Assembly (NCBI GenBank): GCA_007692425.1
Contig: RECG01000006.1
Location: forward strand, 1-64,000
Origin: Acholeplasmataceae bacterium
GTDB taxonomy: Bacteria; Bacillota_I; Bacilli_A; Acholeplasmatales; Acholeplasmataceae
Reading direction: 5' to 3'
Length of the DNA: 64,000 nt
Part shown: one piece after another, positions 61,854-64,000 of the stretch
How the letters are laid out: each line of letters opens with the position of its first letter
How positions within the stretch are numbered: the first letter of the stretch is position 1
Translations under genes and position numbers: made by a program
Notes under the pieces: model-generated
The model's input: only the letters and a program-made list of their open reading frames with translations
The model's database searches: none
What the model was told of the DNA's origin: nothing

Positions 61854-64000
61854 ATGGGATATCGGACAATGAATTACGGCAAAAAGGCAGAGCGGCGCAA
61901 CTACTCTAGAATGCGTTACGACATCGATTTGCCAGACCTCATCGAAATCCAGACGAAATCATTCAAATGGTTCATCGAAGAGGGTATCAAGGAACTTTTG
62001 GCGGATATATCGCCCATTGAAGGACACAACGGCGATTTGAAGCTCTACTTCGAGGATCATTTCCTATCCGATCCAAAGTACAATGTCCAAGAATCCAAAA
62101 AACGCGACGTCAACTATGCAAGAAATCTTTCGGTCAAGGCCAAACTTGAAAACGCCGTGACCGGTGAAGTCAGGGAAGGGCACGTCTTGATGTGTGAAAT
62201 TCCCTACATGACACCATCAGGAACATTTGTGATCAATGGCGCTGAACGTGTTGTCGTCTCACAAATCATCCGTTCCGCAGGCGCTTATTTCACAGGAGAA
62301 CTCGATAAGAAACTCAACCAGATGAAGTATGCGGCCCAGGTCATTCCGACACGTGGTGCATGGATTGAATACGAGCTCGGTTCAAAAGACATCATGTATG
62401 CCAAGCTCGACCGTTCAAAGAAGGTTCCGATGACCACGTTGATGCGTGCACTCGGACTTTCCAAGAAAAAAGACATCCTCGAAGTATTTGGCAGGTCACC
62501 GTATTTGGACTCAACCTTCGAGAAAGATGAAACCAAAAACAGCGATGAAGCCATCATCGATCTGTATTCGAAGTTAAGACAAGGGGAAAAAGTCCCTGCC
62601 GACGCGGCGCGAGAGTTCATCCGTATGCGTCTTTTTGAGCGTCGTCGCTATGATTTGGCTGCCGTCGGACGCTACAAGTTCAACAAAAAACTTGATGTGT
62701 TGGCACGCATCCTGGGGACGTATACCGCCGACGATGTCATCGATCGGGAAACAGGTGAAGTGATTGTCCCTAAAAATACGAAAATCGACAAGGCGGTCAT
62801 TCAAAAGCTTAAGGCAAACCGTCATGTGCTTCGCACTGAAATCATTCCCAAAGAAGAGTCATTACAAAACGAGACACCAGATGAAATCATGGCGGTCCGT
62901 CTTCCCGATGGCGGCGAAACGCTTTACACCAAAGACAATATCGTCAATCTTAAAACAGGTGAAATCATTCTCGCGAAAAACAGCGAAGTCAATGATGAAG
63001 CGCTTGCCGTTTTACGCCGTAATCGTCAGGCATTGGATGAAAAAGTCATCAAATATTTCTTGGGACGCAACCCTTACGATAAAGAAAAAGAGCGGGAAGG
63101 CGTCATTGTTGAAATGATTGATGTCACCATCAAGGAAACCGCGAAAAACACCGATCGGATCAATTCGATTAAAATACTTGGTAACGATCAACGTGAAACA
63201 CGTGAATACATCACCTTGTCAGACATCGTTGCCAGCATGAGTTATTATCTCAATCTTTATGAAGAGCTCGGTAGCACCGACGACATCGACCATCTTGGTA
63301 ATCGTCGTCTTCGCTTGATTGGCGAACTGCTGAAAAACCAGTTCCGGATCGGACTGGCCCGCGCTGAAAAGAACATCAAAGATAAAATGTCGACGACGAT
63401 CTTCTCCGAGGCGACCATTTCCCAGATTATCAACATGACACCGCTTGCGGGTGCCATCAAGACCTTCTTCGGAAGTTCACAGTTGTCCCAGTTCATGGAC
63501 CAGATCAACCCACTTGCCGAACTGACCCAAAAACGTCGCGTCTCAGCATTGGGAACCGGTGGTCTGGCCCGCGACCGTGCCGGCGTCGAAGTACGTGACG
63601 TCCATAACTCCCACTATGGCAGGGTGTGTCCCATCGAGACACCAGAAGGACCTTCCATTGGTTTGATCAGTTCGTTGTCTACTTATGGCAAGGTCGACCA
63701 ATATGGGTTTATCCAGACGCCATATCTCGTGATTGAGAAGCGTGACGGCAAATCGTTTGTCACTGACAATTATGTCTATTTGACCGCAGATGAGGAATAT
63801 GATGAAATCATTGCCTCGGCGGCATCTTTGCTGGATGATGAAGGATCGTTTGCCGAAGAACGCGTGATTGGACGTCATCGTGGCGAAACCTACATGTTCG
63901 ATGTTGAAGAAGTCACACATATGGACGTCTCACCGAAGCAGATCGTGTCGGTTGCGACCGCCACCATCCCCTTCCTTGAACATGATGATGCGTCACGTGC
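61854..64000 (+). CDS. rpoB: RNA polymerase beta subunit (5' part, cut by window end)
   Basis: 715 codons of about 1200 are present, from ATG 61854 (GAGGAGAG upstream). IEIQTKSFKWFIEEGI, the protrusion and lobes, FGSSQLSQFMDQINPL and HNSHYGRVCPIETPEGPSIGLI are conserved. In the rifampicin cluster the segment reads ELTQKRRVSALGTGGL: the position of E. coli His526 is Gln559 (codon CAA at 63528), and the Pro after SALG is Thr. Substitutions of that His confer rifampicin resistance elsewhere, and Mollicutes naturally have a non-His residue there. The transcript starts at its own promoter, apart from rplJL. Confidence 0.98.
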   Translation, partial: MGYRTMNYGKKAERRNYSRMRYDIDLPDLIEIQTKSFKWFIEEGIKELLADISPIEGHNGDLKLYFEDHFLSDPKYNVQESKKRDVNYARNLSVKAKLENAVTGEVREGHVLMCEIPYMTPSGTFVINGAERVVVSQIIRSAGAYFTGELDKKLNQMKYAAQVIPTRGAWIEYELGSKDIMYAKLDRSKKVPMTTLMRALGLSKKKDILEVFGRSPYLDSTFEKDETKNSDEAIIDLYSKLRQGEKVPADAAREFIRMRLFERRRYDLAAVGRYKFNKKLDVLARILGTYTADDVIDRETGEVIVPKNTKIDKAVIQKLKANRHVLRTEIIPKEESLQNETPDEIMAVRLPDGGETLYTKDNIVNLKTGEIILAKNSEVNDEALAVLRRNRQALDEKVIKYFLGRNPYDKEKEREGVIVEMIDVTIKETAKNTDRINSIKILGNDQRETREYITLSDIVASMSYYLNLYEELGSTDDIDHLGNRRLRLIGELLKNQFRIGLARAEKNIKDKMSTTIFSEATISQIINMTPLAGAIKTFFGSSQLSQFMDQINPLAELTQKRRVSALGTGGLARDRAGVEVRDVHNSHYGRVCPIETPEGPSIGLISSLSTYGKVDQYGFIQTPYLVIEKRDGKSFVTDNYVYLTADEEYDEIIASAASLLDDEGSFAEERVIGRHRGETYMFDVEEVTHMDVSPKQIVSVATATIPFLEHDDASR

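Noticed and set aside
1-64000. Mycoplasma code with TGA as Trp
   Set aside because: TGA ends truA, ecfT, cysS, rlmB and others at the expected family length, and Trp positions are TGG.

Overview
The window is chromosomal sequence from a low-complexity Gram-positive-type bacterium, most likely of the Mollicutes/Tenericutes branch of the Firmicutes (an Acholeplasma- or Izemoplasma-like lineage). This rests on the Firmicutes gene order of the ribosomal, gltX-cysS-nusG-rpoB and tmk-metG blocks, a T-box, PyrR and purine riboswitch control, lipoproteins with Listeria-Bacteroides (Flg_new) repeats, and a beta subunit of RNA polymerase with a non-His rifampicin-site residue. TGA is a normal stop and Trp is TGG, so the Mycoplasma/Spiroplasma code does not apply. 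Base composition is close to half G+C by eye. The assignment to a lineage is inference.

Layout. 1-6.7 kb is accessory: the window opens inside the 3' end of a tRNA; two more tRNA-Phe-like 3' halves lie at about 1.65 and 4.0 kb and separate small blocks holding a DUF3592 membrane protein, a tiny membrane protein, a decayed secreted-protein gene, a lipoprotein with a sulfatase-modifying-factor fold and a lipoprotein with seven RCC1 repeats. 6.7-8.1 kb has a DegV fatty-acid-binding protein and a MarR regulator. 8.1-10.2 kb has a paralogue of PTS enzyme I that has lost its phosphorylated His, catalytic Arg and catalytic Cys, behind a leader with a G9 tract and a terminator-like hairpin. 10.2-24.8 kb is the complete S10-spc-alpha run from rpsJ to rplQ, including secY, adk, map, infA and rpoA. 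24.8-30.6 kb holds a membrane-anchored endonuclease I, a DUF975 protein, an M3 oligoendopeptidase, a small membrane protein, and a thioredoxin/flavin reductase pair. 30.6-34.1 kb is ecfA1-ecfA2-ecfT-truA; 34.1-39.7 kb is tmk-holB-ricT-(unknown)-rsmI and T-box-metG. 39.7-43.6 kb is nucleobase salvage: a guanine riboswitch with an NCS2 permease, and a divergent uracil permease/pyrR pair with a PyrR-type attenuator. 43.6-44.6 kb is rplM-rpsI. 44.6-51.7 kb mixes an MFS/GPH transporter, a P-loop kinase-like protein, gltX, a beta-helix lipoprotein and a DUF2779 nuclease. 51.7-64 kb is cysS-mrnC-(P-type ATPase)-rlmB-sigma-rpmG-secE-nusG-rplK-rplA-rplJ-rplL-methyltransferase-rpoB, the last cut by the window edge.

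How the parts fit. Most of the window is gene expression machinery under autogenous or tRNA/ligand-sensing leaders (rpsJ leader, L10 leader, T-box, purine riboswitch, PyrR attenuator). The accessory genes point to scavenging: surface endonuclease, nucleobase permeases, ECF transporter core, peptidase, fatty-acid binding protein. The gene order looks like the usual Firmicutes block rplQ-ecfA-ecfA-ecfT-truA-rplM-rpsI split open, with the tmk-holB-ricT-rsmI-metG block and the salvage genes inserted between truA and rplM. Several proteins are forms without zinc ligands (S14, L36, MetRS, HolB), while L33 and Adk keep theirs. The most unusual items are the enzyme I paralogue with its phase-variation-like leader, the repeated tRNA 3' halves, the flavin reductase without an evident NADPH motif, the Cas4-like/DEDD nuclease fusion, and Gln at the RpoB rifampicin position.
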